The translations under genes were made by a program, and so were the position numbers. The notes beneath the pieces were generated by a model. That model ran no database searches. It was not told the DNA's origin and saw nothing but the letters and a program-made list of their open reading frames with translations. Shown here one piece after another: positions 54,498 through 63,640 of a stretch of DNA of 64,000 nucleotides (position 1 is the first letter of the stretch; every line of letters begins with the position of its first letter). The DNA is from an uncultured Shewanella sp. (GTDB lineage: Bacteria > Pseudomonadota > Gammaproteobacteria > Enterobacterales > Shewanellaceae). The stretch is taken from the NCBI RefSeq assembly GCF_947501225.1, contig NZ_CANMUW010000005.1, forward strand, positions 1 through 64,000, given 5' to 3'.

Positions 54498-55736
54498 TCA
54501 GCCATCGAGTGTACGCACAACCTGATTAAAGATATCGACCCAATAGGGATCGAACTGAGTACCGGAAAAATTATTTATCTCATTCATGGTTCGTACCAGC
54601 GGGCGTTTAAGCAGTGTTCTGTGTGCTCTTTCATGAGATCTGGCATCGAAGGTATCCGCGATGGCTAAAATTTTAGCCCCATGACAGATCTCATCCCCCT
54701 TCAGGTGATTAGGGTAACCGGAACCGTCGACCTGCTCATGATGCTGCAAGACAATTTGACCGGCTTCAATCCAACGTGCTGACTCCATCAGTAATTGGAA
54801 ACCTTTGTCAGGATGGCGATATAATGCCTCCCTCTCCTGCTCGGTGAACACCCCCTTCTTGGTAAGCAGAGAGCGTGGGAGAAAAGACATACCGATATCG
54901 TGTATTAATACGGCAACCGCAAGCTGGGTTGGGTTAACTAAGTTTCCCGCTCTGTCATTCATCGCAAGTGCAAGTATGAGCTGACGCACCGTACGTCCCT
55001 TCCAGTAAAAAGAGCGGTTCTCTAAAGGGCTGCTGAGACTTTCAAAGAAACAGATATCCTCATCGAGTTCGATATCGTAACTTTGCAGTACATCCTTGAT
55101 ACTCTTATCTGCAATCACCTGATTATCGACCAGATAATCGGTATTGACTATCGGCTCACGCTCGTCGCCCTCTCTGCCTTTATTACCGGATGGAGTTATT
55201 GGTGTGTCTGAAGCGATCGGCTTAAGTTGAGCGTCATTGAGGTGAGTTTCCGGATCTAATATAAACAAGCTATTTTTAATGAAATCGATTCTGTCTTCCG
55301 GTTTTACATCGGCAATACAGCTGATATTGAAGCACAAACTATCAATTTCACTGTCGGACAGAATTGAAGCTGTATTATTGATCCTTGATTGAACCATACT
55401 CTCGGTTTTATCGAGCGTGAGTAACACAACATCACATAGCAGGCTGTCGTACTCTATGCGGTTCTTTCTTATGGCGTCCAGCAGGTCTTCCACACTCTGA
55501 ATAAGTGGCGTGATATCCTTAAGTCCTACATAGATCAAGTTACCTTTAATGGTATGAACAGATCTGAACAGAGAGTTAAGCAGTGTGGCATTAGTGGGAT
55601 CCAACTCCAAATCGATTAACACAGAGTCACATGTTTCATGGGCCGTTTTGAAATCGTCATAGAAGTCGTCCATGGCGTCCATATCGATCATGTTTTCGCC
55701 GCTCTCCTGTTGAGAGTTCAGTGGTTCACTCATCAT
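54498..55736 (-). CDS. HPt-HD-GYP signalling protein
   Basis: A 412-residue protein. The N-terminal histidine phosphotransfer domain has the phospho-His in SVHTIKGN (about residue 60). The C-terminal HD-GYP domain has HDIGMSFLP and HHEQVDGSGYP, the residues of an active c-di-GMP phosphodiesterase. A middle part (about 130-230) is unassigned. HPt fused to HD-GYP would link a phosphorelay to c-di-GMP. ATG at 55736, 8 nt after GGGG, is preferred over an upstream GTG. Confidence 0.9.
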   Translation of the reverse strand: MMSEPLNSQQESGENMIDMDAMDDFYDDFKTAHETCDSVLIDLELDPTNATLLNSLFRSVHTIKGNLIYVGLKDITPLIQSVEDLLDAIRKNRIEYDSLLCDVVLLTLDKTESMVQSRINNTASILSDSEIDSLCFNISCIADVKPEDRIDFIKNSLFILDPETHLNDAQLKPIASDTPITPSGNKGREGDEREPIVNTDYLVDNQVIADKSIKDVLQSYDIELDEDICFFESLSSPLENRSFYWKGRTVRQLILALAMNDRAGNLVNPTQLAVAVLIHDIGMSFLPRSLLTKKGVFTEQEREALYRHPDKGFQLLMESARWIEAGQIVLQHHEQVDGSGYPNHLKGDEICHGAKILAIADTFDARSHERAHRTLLKRPLVRTMNEINNFSGTQFDPYWVDIFNQVVRTLDG

Positions 55737-55860
55737 AGCTAACACCCCAAAATCACTACTTTTTTAACAACAAATCACTTTGTGCTACTAGTATAGTCAG
55801 GATATATCCAATTGCAGTGGCTGGCATGATCCAGGCCAATAATAGATGAATTAAACATTA

Positions 55861-55935
55861 GTCATTCCGGCGAAGGCCGGAATCCATTGCCTCGCAACGA
55901 ATATAAAATAGATTCTGAAATGAATTCAGAATGAC
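55861..55935. repeat. MITE-like 75-bp repeat, copy 1
   Basis: Starts GTCATTCCGGCGAAGGCCGG and ends TTCAGAATGAC, giving 7-bp terminal inverted repeats GTCATTC/GAATGAC. A second, similar copy is at 61046-61121. Confidence 0.75.
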
Positions 55936-55940
55936 GATCC

Positions 55941-56044
55941 GTAGCAGCTGGTTTTAGTCGCGAAGGTGTAAGATCCTTTGTAGGAGCGTGCTTCAGCCGC
56001 GGATCTTCTAAGGAGGCTCATTCCCGGCTAAAGCCGGTCCTACA
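55941..56044. repeat. REP-like repeat array
   Basis: Three units: GTAGCAGCTGGTTTTAGTCG (degenerate), TGTAGGAGCGTGCTTCAGCC and, inverted, CGGCTAAAGCCGGTCCTACA. These are REP-type palindromic units in a non-coding gap of about 400 bp. Confidence 0.65.
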
Positions 56045-56142
56045 TTTGGCTATAGCTCTGTTCATTCCCTCTTTGTGCTTATCCAGCTCATGCAATGAGC
56101 GTCGTCTCAGCTTCTTCAGCGAAGCGTCGTTGCTTTTAAGAC

Positions 56143-57045
56143 TTACTTCTGCGAGCGAATGATCTCCTCATCTACCCATTTCAGCAGCTGCTTGATAGCT
56201 TTAGAGAGAATTTGATTCTGCCGCACAATGTAACCCAGGCTCGTGGTGGGAAACTCAGGTAATGGCGTTACCTTTGTTTTGAGGTGAGACTTAAGGTTTC
56301 GTTTGGTATAGATAGCGAACTCCGGCACTATCGCAACTCCAAAGCCCGCTTCGGCCCAATCTATCTGTGCATCGACACTGCCGACCTCCATGATTCGATA
56401 CTTAGGAAGATTAAGAGATGGCAAAGCTGAATCCAGCAGGTCTCGGGTACGGGTATCGTGTCCCAGCAGAATAAGCGTTGGCTCGCTCTCCAGTACCAAT
56501 TCAGGCTGCAAGCTTTTCTGCTGCCATAGCGCCAGATTTTCCCCCAATGCACACCAACGTATCTGTTGTAACTCGGTAAAATGCAGCGGTTGACTCTCTT
56601 TTTGAGCAATGACAAAGCCCAGATCGGCTTGTGCACTCTTAACCAACTCGGAGGCTTGTGATGAGGTGGTGTTTAACAGCGAAAAATCTATCCCTGGAAA
56701 TTCAGCTTTAAACAGCTGAAATGGTGAGATCAAGAGTAAGCGGGAGATGATGTCGCTCGCCGCAATGGTGAGCGTCCCCTGACTGAGATCGTTAATCGCA
56801 TTAAGATCGGCCTGACACACCTGCAGCTCCATCAAGGTTTTTTGGCTACTCCGCAGTAACCGTTCGCCCGCCTCGGTCAGGTGAAATGGGTTTCGCTCAA
56901 TCAGTTTTACCCGGGTAGCACCTTCCAACTGTTTAATATGAAGACTGACATTAGGTTGAGTCATATGCAGGGCCGCCGCGGCCTTACCAAAATGTTGATG
57001 CTGAGCTAAGGTGACAAACGTATTCAGCCAATTGAGATCAAGCAT
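56143..57045 (-). CDS. LysR-family transcription regulator
   Basis: A 300-residue regulator. N-terminal winged helix-turn-helix (LNTFVTLAQHQHFGKAAAALHMTQPNVSLHIKQLE) and a C-terminal inducer-binding domain of two lobes. It is divergent from the adenylosuccinate synthetase-like gene with 135 bp between starts, the usual arrangement of a LysR regulator and its target. The region holds an AT-rich imperfect palindrome around 57090-57130. Confidence 0.92.
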   Translation of the reverse strand: MLDLNWLNTFVTLAQHQHFGKAAAALHMTQPNVSLHIKQLEGATRVKLIERNPFHLTEAGERLLRSSQKTLMELQVCQADLNAINDLSQGTLTIAASDIISRLLLISPFQLFKAEFPGIDFSLLNTTSSQASELVKSAQADLGFVIAQKESQPLHFTELQQIRWCALGENLALWQQKSLQPELVLESEPTLILLGHDTRTRDLLDSALPSLNLPKYRIMEVGSVDAQIDWAEAGFGVAIVPEFAIYTKRNLKSHLKTKVTPLPEFPTTSLGYIVRQNQILSKAIKQLLKWVDEEIIRSQK

Positions 57046-57180
57046 ACCTTTTCCCGCTTATATTAGAGATTTCGCGCCCTATGATATATGAAATTCTTAT
57101 CAAACTGATAATAATTATTAATTTCTCATATCTCAACAGTTGTTTTAGCATAGCCGCTTAATTATTCAGGAGTGTGAGTT

Positions 57181-58437
57181 ATGCCGTCTATTGTTGTTGT
57201 GGGTGCGAATTGGGGCGATGAAGGTAAAGGCCGTATCGTTGATTATCTTGCTGCCGATGCATCTGCAAGTATTCGTTTTCAAGGTGGAAATAATGCGGGC
57301 CATACTGTCGTCAATGACTTTGGCACCTTTAAATTACATCAGCTTCCAAGCGGCATATTCAACCCGGATTGCACGGCAGTCCTCGGCCCGGGCATGGTCA
57401 TCAGCCCGGCGGCACTAAGTGAAGAGATAGCAGAAGTTAAAGCGGCTGGAGTGGATGTGAAATTACACATCTCAGACCGTGCAACCCTCTGTCTGCCACT
57501 GCACGCACTGGAAGATACCCTTGAAGAGCAGCGTCTGGGTGATGGTGCCTACGGCTCAACAAGACAGGGTATCGCCCCGGCTTATGGCGACCGTGTCATG
57601 AAAAAAGGCATTCTCGTCGGTTGGCTAATGCAACCGGAAGTTCTGCTTGAGCGTATTCGCTTCATGCTCGATTGGAAGATGCCACAGTTAAAAGCCTTAT
57701 ACCCAAGCTGTGACTTCAGCCAGAGCGCTGAAGAGATGACCGAATGGTTATTAGAGGTAACGGCGCCCTGGCGTGAATTTATCTGTAACGTGACCGAGCC
57801 GCTGAAAGCGATGCAAAGCAGGAATGCAAGCTTACTGTTTGAAGCACAACTCGGTGCTGGCCGTGATCTGGTTTATGGTGAATATCCATGGACAACCTCA
57901 TCTAACGTAACTGCGGCCTATGCCGGTATCGGTAGTGGCTTACCGGCCCTGCGCCCTGAGCGCATCATTGCCGTAGCTAAATCATTCAGTTCATCTGTGG
58001 GTACCGGTACATTAGTGACGGCCATGGAAGAGCAGGATAACTTCCGTGAAGCGTCTAACGAATATGGAGCAACCACCGGCCGTCCTCGTGACATGGGTTA
58101 CTTCGACGCCGTCGCCACCCGAAATGGCGTAGAGCTGCAAGCCGCTACCGAGATCGCACTGACCAAGATCGACTGCCTAACCGGCATGAAAGATCTTAAG
58201 ATCTGCGTAGCTTACGAAGGTGATCACACACAAAACCCAATCTGGCCTCAAACCGCAGCCCTATCGCCGGTTTATGAGGAGATGCAGGGATGGAACGAAG
58301 ACATCACAGGCTGTCGTACCTTCGAAAGCCTGCCAGAAGCGGCGCAGCACTATGTGCTCCGCATCGAAGCGCTGATGGGCGTTCCGGTCAGCATGGTCTC
58401 TGTGGGCCCAGAACGTGACCAGATGATCCTGCGCTAA
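57181..58437 (+). CDS. Adenylosuccinate synthetase-like enzyme (diverged PurA paralogue)
   Basis: A 418-residue GTP-dependent ligase of the PurA family. The P-loop-like WGDEGKGRIVD with catalytic Asp and Lys, NNAGHT (catalytic His), TSSN and GATTGRPRDMG are present. Several substrate-site segments differ from E. coli PurA as I remember it: FEGAQG becomes FEAQLGA, GTTGRGIGPAY becomes GSTRQGIAPAY. It may still join IMP and aspartate, or act on another substrate. The usual purA lies elsewhere in such genomes (with hflC); here the partner is a LysR regulator. Confidence 0.88.
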   Translation: MPSIVVVGANWGDEGKGRIVDYLAADASASIRFQGGNNAGHTVVNDFGTFKLHQLPSGIFNPDCTAVLGPGMVISPAALSEEIAEVKAAGVDVKLHISDRATLCLPLHALEDTLEEQRLGDGAYGSTRQGIAPAYGDRVMKKGILVGWLMQPEVLLERIRFMLDWKMPQLKALYPSCDFSQSAEEMTEWLLEVTAPWREFICNVTEPLKAMQSRNASLLFEAQLGAGRDLVYGEYPWTTSSNVTAAYAGIGSGLPALRPERIIAVAKSFSSSVGTGTLVTAMEEQDNFREASNEYGATTGRPRDMGYFDAVATRNGVELQAATEIALTKIDCLTGMKDLKICVAYEGDHTQNPIWPQTAALSPVYEEMQGWNEDITGCRTFESLPEAAQHYVLRIEALMGVPVSMVSVGPERDQMILR

Positions 58438-58591
58438 TCACTGTGTGAATAATACTGAGAATGGTACCCAAACCGGGTCCCTTGTTTACAGACTTACTAA
58501 AGATAGACTCTGCAACCTACACAAAAAAAATCAGAATAACTGATGCTGTTAATAGTAAGAAATGTCGGAAAGTCAGTGCATTTTTCGACTA

Positions 58592-58624
58592 AAAATGGAA
58601 CCCATATCGGGTTCCATTTTTTTT
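58592..58624 (+). terminator. Terminator after the PurA-like gene
   Basis: Twelve-base stem AAAATGGAACCC / GGGTTCCATTTT and long T run. It is 155 nt after the stop; a weaker hairpin (GGTACCCAAACCGGGTCCC) lies nearer at about 58463. The rest of this 313-bp gap has no gene. Confidence 0.88.
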
Positions 58625-58750
58625 GCCGTTTGTTTACTTTCAGCGTCTAAATGGAGATTTTACCCCTTATCCGACACCCAGCTTTCCGGTGAATAACCGG
58701 TGTTCAGAGATAATGCAGAAATGGAAACTCCGTTACCGCGCACCTGTTTT

Positions 58751-59419
58751 TTAAAGTACTTTAATAACCTCACGCATCGCTAAGCGAGACTTAGGCAGAC
58801 TCGCATTATAGTCCTCTTCCCGGTCATGGTAACCGATCGCTAACGCCACATCACAAACGAACCCATCCAGCTCATCTTTAAAAATATCACCGACAAGTTC
58901 ACTGTCGATACCTTCCATCGGAGTCGAGTCGATGCCTAATCGAGCCAACACATGCAGCGTGTTACCCAGCGCAAGATATGTCTGTGACTTAGTCCATGCG
59001 GCGTTTTGACCGGAGCTGTCGGTATTTAGTTCGGCAAAAGCAAAACCGGCAAATGCCTGCTCTCTGTTTTCCGGTTTAGTTCTGCCATCTTCAATTCCCT
59101 TATCGACTACTTTTGCATAATCATCACGGGTATAAGCGGGGTTATGGGCAAACAAAATAATATGAGAAGCCGCATTGATATGTGGTTGATTAAACTGATG
59201 CTTGTTAGCAAATGTCGCATGCATGCGTTGCTTTGCTTCATCACTCTCAATCACAATAAACTTCCATGGCTGTGAGTTTATGGAAGATGCAGATAAACGC
59301 ATCGCTTCATAAATGATATCGAGTTCACTTTGTGGAATTCGCTTAGATGCATCGTACTTTTTAACTGTGTGACGCTTGTTTAAATCTGTAATGATTGGAT
59401 GAGACATGGTAGTAGCCAT
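58751..59419 (-). CDS. nfsB: NfsB-like oxygen-insensitive nitroreductase
   Basis: A 222-residue FMN flavoprotein like E. coli NfsB: KRHTVKKYDASKRI, the FMN segment SSINSQPWKFIVI, GIDSTPMEGID and the C-terminal LPKSRLA. It reduces nitro compounds and quinones with NAD(P)H. Two starts are possible (ATG 59419 or 59407). A gap of 399 bp separates it from the PepSY gene, which holds only a terminator. Confidence 0.92.
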   Translation of the reverse strand: MATTMSHPIITDLNKRHTVKKYDASKRIPQSELDIIYEAMRLSASSINSQPWKFIVIESDEAKQRMHATFANKHQFNQPHINAASHIILFAHNPAYTRDDYAKVVDKGIEDGRTKPENREQAFAGFAFAELNTDSSGQNAAWTKSQTYLALGNTLHVLARLGIDSTPMEGIDSELVGDIFKDELDGFVCDVALAIGYHDREEDYNASLPKSRLAMREVIKVL

Positions 59420-59765
59420 AGTATTTTTCTTTCCTCTAACGAACCGCCAATGAAAACGGCAGTGTTACAATTATGGGCTCAGGCAGCCGATCGTCTTATA
59501 AGTTCGGTAGCCTTCTGTTCATATTACAATTCTGAAAACCGGTCGGAAACGACTCAGAGATGAGTTCATCCACAGCCTTATATTGAGAGTGGATAGAGTC
59601 TAATCCAAATGCAATTAACTAAAAACATGCCAATAGTTGAATCATTACCAAAAATAAGTTGATAATCACGATGCAACAGGGACTTTATCGGCTCATCCAT
59701 TACTAAGCTATAAGCTGAGCTGCCGTTATGCGCTAAGAGCGGAACCCAGCTTTTAAGTCGTCAAC

Positions 59766-59797
59766 AAAAAAGGCTGAAACGGTTTCGCTTCAGCCTT
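59766..59797 (-). terminator. Terminator after the PepSY protein gene
   Basis: On the minus strand, stem AAGGCTGAA / TTCAGCCTT followed by T run. Confidence 0.8.
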
Positions 59798-59818
59798 CTC
59801 ATTAGCCAGGATCACAAA

Positions 59819-60877
59819 CTAGTTTTGCAAGCGCACTGCAGCCCGTGCCTTCATCGGCGCTAAGATCTCCTTGCGCACGAAAGTCAGCAACACAAAACTC
59901 ACCATCAGAGTCCCGACAACTGAGCTTATGATAAGCATAAGCAGGTACCAGGTAGGCATTCTAGCCCCATCATGTAAGAAACGGGCACTGTACTTGGCTT
60001 GGTAGGCTAGCCCCTTATCACTGAATGTCTGCGCCGAGTCTAACTTACCCGTATTAAGATCAATTTTAATCGTATCGGCCTGCATTAATCCTAAGGCATT
60101 ATCGCCATTGAAACTCAGTGAATAAACATAACTATCGCCCTGCCCCTTACGGGGCTTCGATACCGAAACCAGCTCGGAGTCGGGCCAGATCTTTTGCGCC
60201 GCTAATATCTGCCCCCGCCAATCTCCGGCCTGTGCGACAACTGGCATATGACGATTCTCATCCAGGGTCGACTCGCCCCAGGCACCATAGGTAATATAGG
60301 CGCCGCTTACGGACATGATAAGCAAGGGAATGGAGAAGATCAGCCCCAACTGGATATGGCTCTTAATCAATGCACCGTTTTTACCGTTTTTAGGAAGCGT
60401 ATGTTTCCACTTAAAACCACGTCTTATCAACCACCAAAGATAGAGACCGATAAAGATGATAACTGTTGCCAAGATGGCGCTGATGGCATTGGCATGTTTG
60501 CCTGGTTCGCCGAGCTGAAAATTACGGTGAAAAAAGAAGATGAAGCGCCAGACTTCATTGTCAGCCTTTAACTGAGACCCCAGCTCTTGCAGATCTGTGG
60601 TAAGAAAGCTTGATGCTTGTCTCGAATAGGCCTCGACATAGGGAGCCATTTTAGTAGGCAATTTCACCCCCGATGCATCCGGATAGCTCGCCAAAACATT
60701 CGCGGCTATCTCAGCCTTTTGTTCATGGGTCAACGCTGAAAACTGCTGCCCCTTATTGTCCATGCGTTTGAACAGATCCACACAGCCCAGATAGATACCA
60801 CTGGTTAACACTATCAGCATGATTAAACTGATAACAAAGCCGACCCAGTTATGGAGTGTCTTTAAGAGTTTTGTCAT
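59819..60877 (-). CDS. PepSY-associated membrane protein
   Basis: A 352-residue inner membrane protein of the PepSY_TM family with four helices (about 9-30, 138-162, 184-205, 318-340) and periplasmic loops. Family members accompany siderophore uptake and may be reductases. The segment GGTTATCATTAAC (60912-60924) upstream is weakly Fur-like, in keeping with iron control. No TonB receptor is adjacent. Confidence 0.88.
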   Translation of the reverse strand: MTKLLKTLHNWVGFVISLIMLIVLTSGIYLGCVDLFKRMDNKGQQFSALTHEQKAEIAANVLASYPDASGVKLPTKMAPYVEAYSRQASSFLTTDLQELGSQLKADNEVWRFIFFFHRNFQLGEPGKHANAISAILATVIIFIGLYLWWLIRRGFKWKHTLPKNGKNGALIKSHIQLGLIFSIPLLIMSVSGAYITYGAWGESTLDENRHMPVVAQAGDWRGQILAAQKIWPDSELVSVSKPRKGQGDSYVYSLSFNGDNALGLMQADTIKIDLNTGKLDSAQTFSDKGLAYQAKYSARFLHDGARMPTWYLLMLIISSVVGTLMVSFVLLTFVRKEILAPMKARAAVRLQN

Positions 60878-60972
60878 TTCTAAAATTTCAGTTATTCCCG
60901 TAGTTGAGAAAGGTTATCATTAACAAAACCTATTTCAATACGTTAACCGGGATTTACAAAGTAATGATTTTC

Positions 60973-60998
60973 TGTAGGAGATGGCTTTAGCCGCGAAT
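60973..60998. repeat. REP-like unit
   Basis: TGTAGGAGATGGCTTTAGCC followed by GCGAAT, same type as at 46032 and 55980. Confidence 0.6.
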
Positions 60999-61045
60999 GT
61001 TCCCAGGCTGACTTATCGACTATGTTCCTGCATCTGGCAACGAAC

Positions 61046-61121
61046 GTCATTCCGGCGAAAGCGGAATCCATTAGTTGTTAACACAAACAAAAGCTGGATT
61101 CTGAAATTCATTCAGAATGAC
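61046..61121. repeat. MITE-like 76-bp repeat, copy 2
   Basis: Begins GTCATTCCGGCGAAAGCGG and ends ATTCAGAATGAC; relative of 55861-55935 with the same terminal inverted repeats. The rest of the 60878-61442 gap has no recognised gene. Confidence 0.75.
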
Positions 61122-61442
61122 AAGGCTGACGACATTCGGGATTTACCAAGATGCGTCACCTTAGTTCTACTAGCTAAGCATCATCTTAGCCCCTACAGCA
61201 TAGCGTCGTCTGACCTCCAAGGACGGCGGAAATGCCGGTTATGCTGGAGCAATTACCGGCTCAGCTCAACAAACGAAGTGTCATCTTTGATGTTAAAGCG
61301 CCCTTTTTTCTCACTTTAAATTTCAATTAAGGGAGGAATAAGCTAAGGCTGAGATACTGCTACCAATCGTTAGCCGCTGTTTGTTGACGCACCGACTGTT
61401 TAACTCTTACAGCAGCAGATAAAACAGCATTCAGGAATAAGC

Positions 61443-61622
61443 ATGAATCAGATAACTACCATCGCCCTGGTTACCTTAGTCGTCCTCATAGTGGCAACCA
61501 TTATCATCATTCCGGTGACCAAGTTTATGTTCAACGTCGCGGTAACCATCATCCCCTTCATCATCGTCTCCATTGGGGCCTACTTTATCTACCAACATCT
61601 ACATAAGAGGAACAAACAATGA
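61443..61622 (+). CDS. 59-residue membrane protein
   Basis: Two hydrophobic helices (about 6-24 and 29-50) and a basic tail QHLHKRNKQ. No recognised family. Its stop overlaps the start of the next tiny gene (ATGA), which supports both being real and co-translated. Confidence 0.6.
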   Translation: MNQITTIALVTLVVLIVATIIIIPVTKFMFNVAVTIIPFIIVSIGAYFIYQHLHKRNKQ

Positions 61623-61696
61623 ATACAATCATCATAGTAGGCGCAATCGTTTTCTTTGCCGTTCTGCTGGTAATGAGCACATCCAGTAAAAGCTGA
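61619..61696 (+). CDS. 25-residue membrane peptide
   Basis: MNTIIIVGAIVFFAVLLVMS plus a short polar tail: one membrane helix. It starts inside the stop of the 59-residue gene (4-nt overlap). Small single-helix proteins of this kind often regulate membrane complexes. Confidence 0.5.
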   Translation: MNTIIIVGAIVFFAVLLVMSTSSKS

Positions 61697-62037
61697 ACTT
61701 AACCGGTCCGGTGCTAAATCATCGGGCCCATTCAGTCTGTTTAGAGAATGATTAGCAAGGTTAATATCGCCGCGCAGTCTCGGTACTACACTCTATGATC
61801 CTTATACCCTTCTTAATACTCTATTCCAGTAAATCTCGAATCCATGATTCAATCTAAGATGTTGGCGACAGACGATTTGTCTTTCACCCAAACCTGGGTT
61901 ATAGATATTATTCGCTTATAAATAAATGGTTTTGGACACTGAGAACGCTAAATGCTAAATGCTAAATGCTAAATAGTAAGCTCTTGGCTCTACACGATAA
62001 ACCATAATCACAGCCACTCAAAACAGCCCGAGGACTC
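61697..62037. other. Intergenic stretch with short tandem repeat
   Basis: No gene seen. The 7-mer GCTAAAT occurs four times in tandem at 61947-61974. Confidence 0.6.
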
Positions 62038-63201
62038 ATGATGAAACGGTTACCGCTGATGCTGACCCTATTAGCTACACTGGCCTCTATAGATAGTCAG
62101 GCAGAAACCTGTGAAACCTATCAGCTTGTACGGGTTGCTGAAGGACTCGGGATCCCATGGGGGATGGCCTTGTTAGATACCAATAACCTCCTGGTGACAG
62201 AGCGAAATGGTAAACTGTTGAAACTTGACCTCACCAGCGGTAAACAGACAAATATTAAGGGATTGCCGGCAATACATGCCAAGGGCCAAGGTGGCCTGCT
62301 CGACATCCAACTTGGACCGAAAATTACGATTACAGGTACTGATACAGAGCAGAGCTCGGCTTCTGGCAACAATAAGCAGCGTTGGATCTACTTTACCTAT
62401 TCAAAACCAGTTACCGGTCAGGGGCGTACTACGCTGGCAAGAGCCAAGCTTCGAGGTAATCAGTTACTTGAATGGCAAGATCTATTGGTAACCGAATCGG
62501 GAACCGACAGCGGCCGTCATTTCGGCTCGCGCATCACCTTCGATGACAAAGGCCATCTGTTTTTCTCAATAGGCGACCGAGGCCACAGACCCAACGGCCA
62601 GGACCTTTCTACCCATGCGGGCAGTATCTTACGCTTAAACCTCGATGGCAGCGTGCCTCATGATAACCCCTTCGTATCCGGCAGTGATAACAAGAGTCAT
62701 GCCCTCCCCGAGATCTACAGCTATGGGCACCGTAACCCTCAGGGACTGACATTTGATGCTAAGACCCAACGCTTATGGTCGATAGAACACGGGCCCAGAG
62801 GCGGCGATGAGATCAACCTGATTAAAGCCGGACATAATTATGGCTGGCCCGTGGTCTCATTTGGTAAGGAGTATTGGGGACCGTTTGACGTTGGTGAAGG
62901 TACATCTAAACCCGGCATGGAGCCACCCACAAAGGTCTATACCCCATCCATCGCCCCCTCGAGTTTATTAGTCTACTCAGGCCGAGCCTTCACTAAATGG
63001 CAAGGAGATCTGCTCAGCGGCGCACTTAAACTGACTCACCTGAACCGTGTAACACTCGACGGCGTGCAAGCCCGATCGGAAGAGCGCTTGCTGACCGAAC
63101 TCAACGAACGGATTCGTCAGGTCATAGAAGATGAACAAGGCAACCTGCTTATATCGACAGACAGCGGCTCTGTCTACCGTATGAAGCCCTGTGGTATATA
63201 G
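62038..63201 (+). CDS. yliI: PQQ-dependent soluble aldose dehydrogenase (YliI/Asd-like)
   Basis: A 387-residue periplasmic beta-propeller enzyme. Signal peptide to about residue 22 (ending SQA), then WGMALLDTNNLLVTERNGKLL, SRITFDDKGHLFFSIGDRG, SYGHRNPQGLTFD and EHGPRGGDEINLI, all typical of the sGDH/YliI family that oxidises sugars with PQQ and calcium. GAGGA lies 5 nt ahead of ATG 62038. No PQQ synthesis genes are in the window. Confidence 0.93.
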   Translation: MMKRLPLMLTLLATLASIDSQAETCETYQLVRVAEGLGIPWGMALLDTNNLLVTERNGKLLKLDLTSGKQTNIKGLPAIHAKGQGGLLDIQLGPKITITGTDTEQSSASGNNKQRWIYFTYSKPVTGQGRTTLARAKLRGNQLLEWQDLLVTESGTDSGRHFGSRITFDDKGHLFFSIGDRGHRPNGQDLSTHAGSILRLNLDGSVPHDNPFVSGSDNKSHALPEIYSYGHRNPQGLTFDAKTQRLWSIEHGPRGGDEINLIKAGHNYGWPVVSFGKEYWGPFDVGEGTSKPGMEPPTKVYTPSIAPSSLLVYSGRAFTKWQGDLLSGALKLTHLNRVTLDGVQARSEERLLTELNERIRQVIEDEQGNLLISTDSGSVYRMKPCGI

Positions 63202-63385
63202 GTAGCCATCTTGGTTGGATTCACAAGTATAAGTTGCCTAAGCAGTATTTGTTGACGTTATGGTAAGGAAAGCTCATGATAAATTTGAATATAAAGTTGG
63301 CAATCTGAATTGCAAAACAATAACCATAAAATTCATTTGCTTATGATCACATTAATTTGACAACCATACTAACTTGGAGTCTGTA

Positions 63386-63604
63386 ATGACTGATATATGC
63401 CAGGAAGAGCTTAAAGATAATTTCGACCATTTTGATACAGACGGAGACGGAAGCATCCAACTTTCTGAGTTTGAACGCTTATTGCTTGCTCTGGAAGCAT
63501 TGGAGCCGGGTGAGAGCGCCGAGATAGGTTTTAACGCCATAGATTTGGACGGAAACGGAAGCATAGACTTCGAAGAGTTTAGTGAATGGTTTAACAGCCA
63601 ATAA
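63386..63604 (+). CDS. Small EF-hand calcium-binding protein
   Basis: A 72-residue protein with two canonical EF-hand loops, DTDGDGSIQLSE and DLDGNGSIDFEE, each with acidic residues in positions 1, 3, 5 and 12. No signal peptide, so cytoplasmic. ATG 63386 follows GGAG at 7-nt spacing; the frame from TTG 63374 is not needed. Bacterial calmodulin-like proteins of this size are found in shewanella; function unknown. Confidence 0.85.
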   Translation: MTDICQEELKDNFDHFDTDGDGSIQLSEFERLLLALEALEPGESAEIGFNAIDLDGNGSIDFEEFSEWFNSQ

Positions 63605-63640
63605 AATTTACCGCAAGACAGTATAGGTCTGATGGCGGGA

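Noticed and set aside
60981..61319. 112-codon frame upstream of the tiny membrane genes
   Set aside because: It runs through a REP unit and the MITE-like repeat, so the openness is a by-product of repeats.
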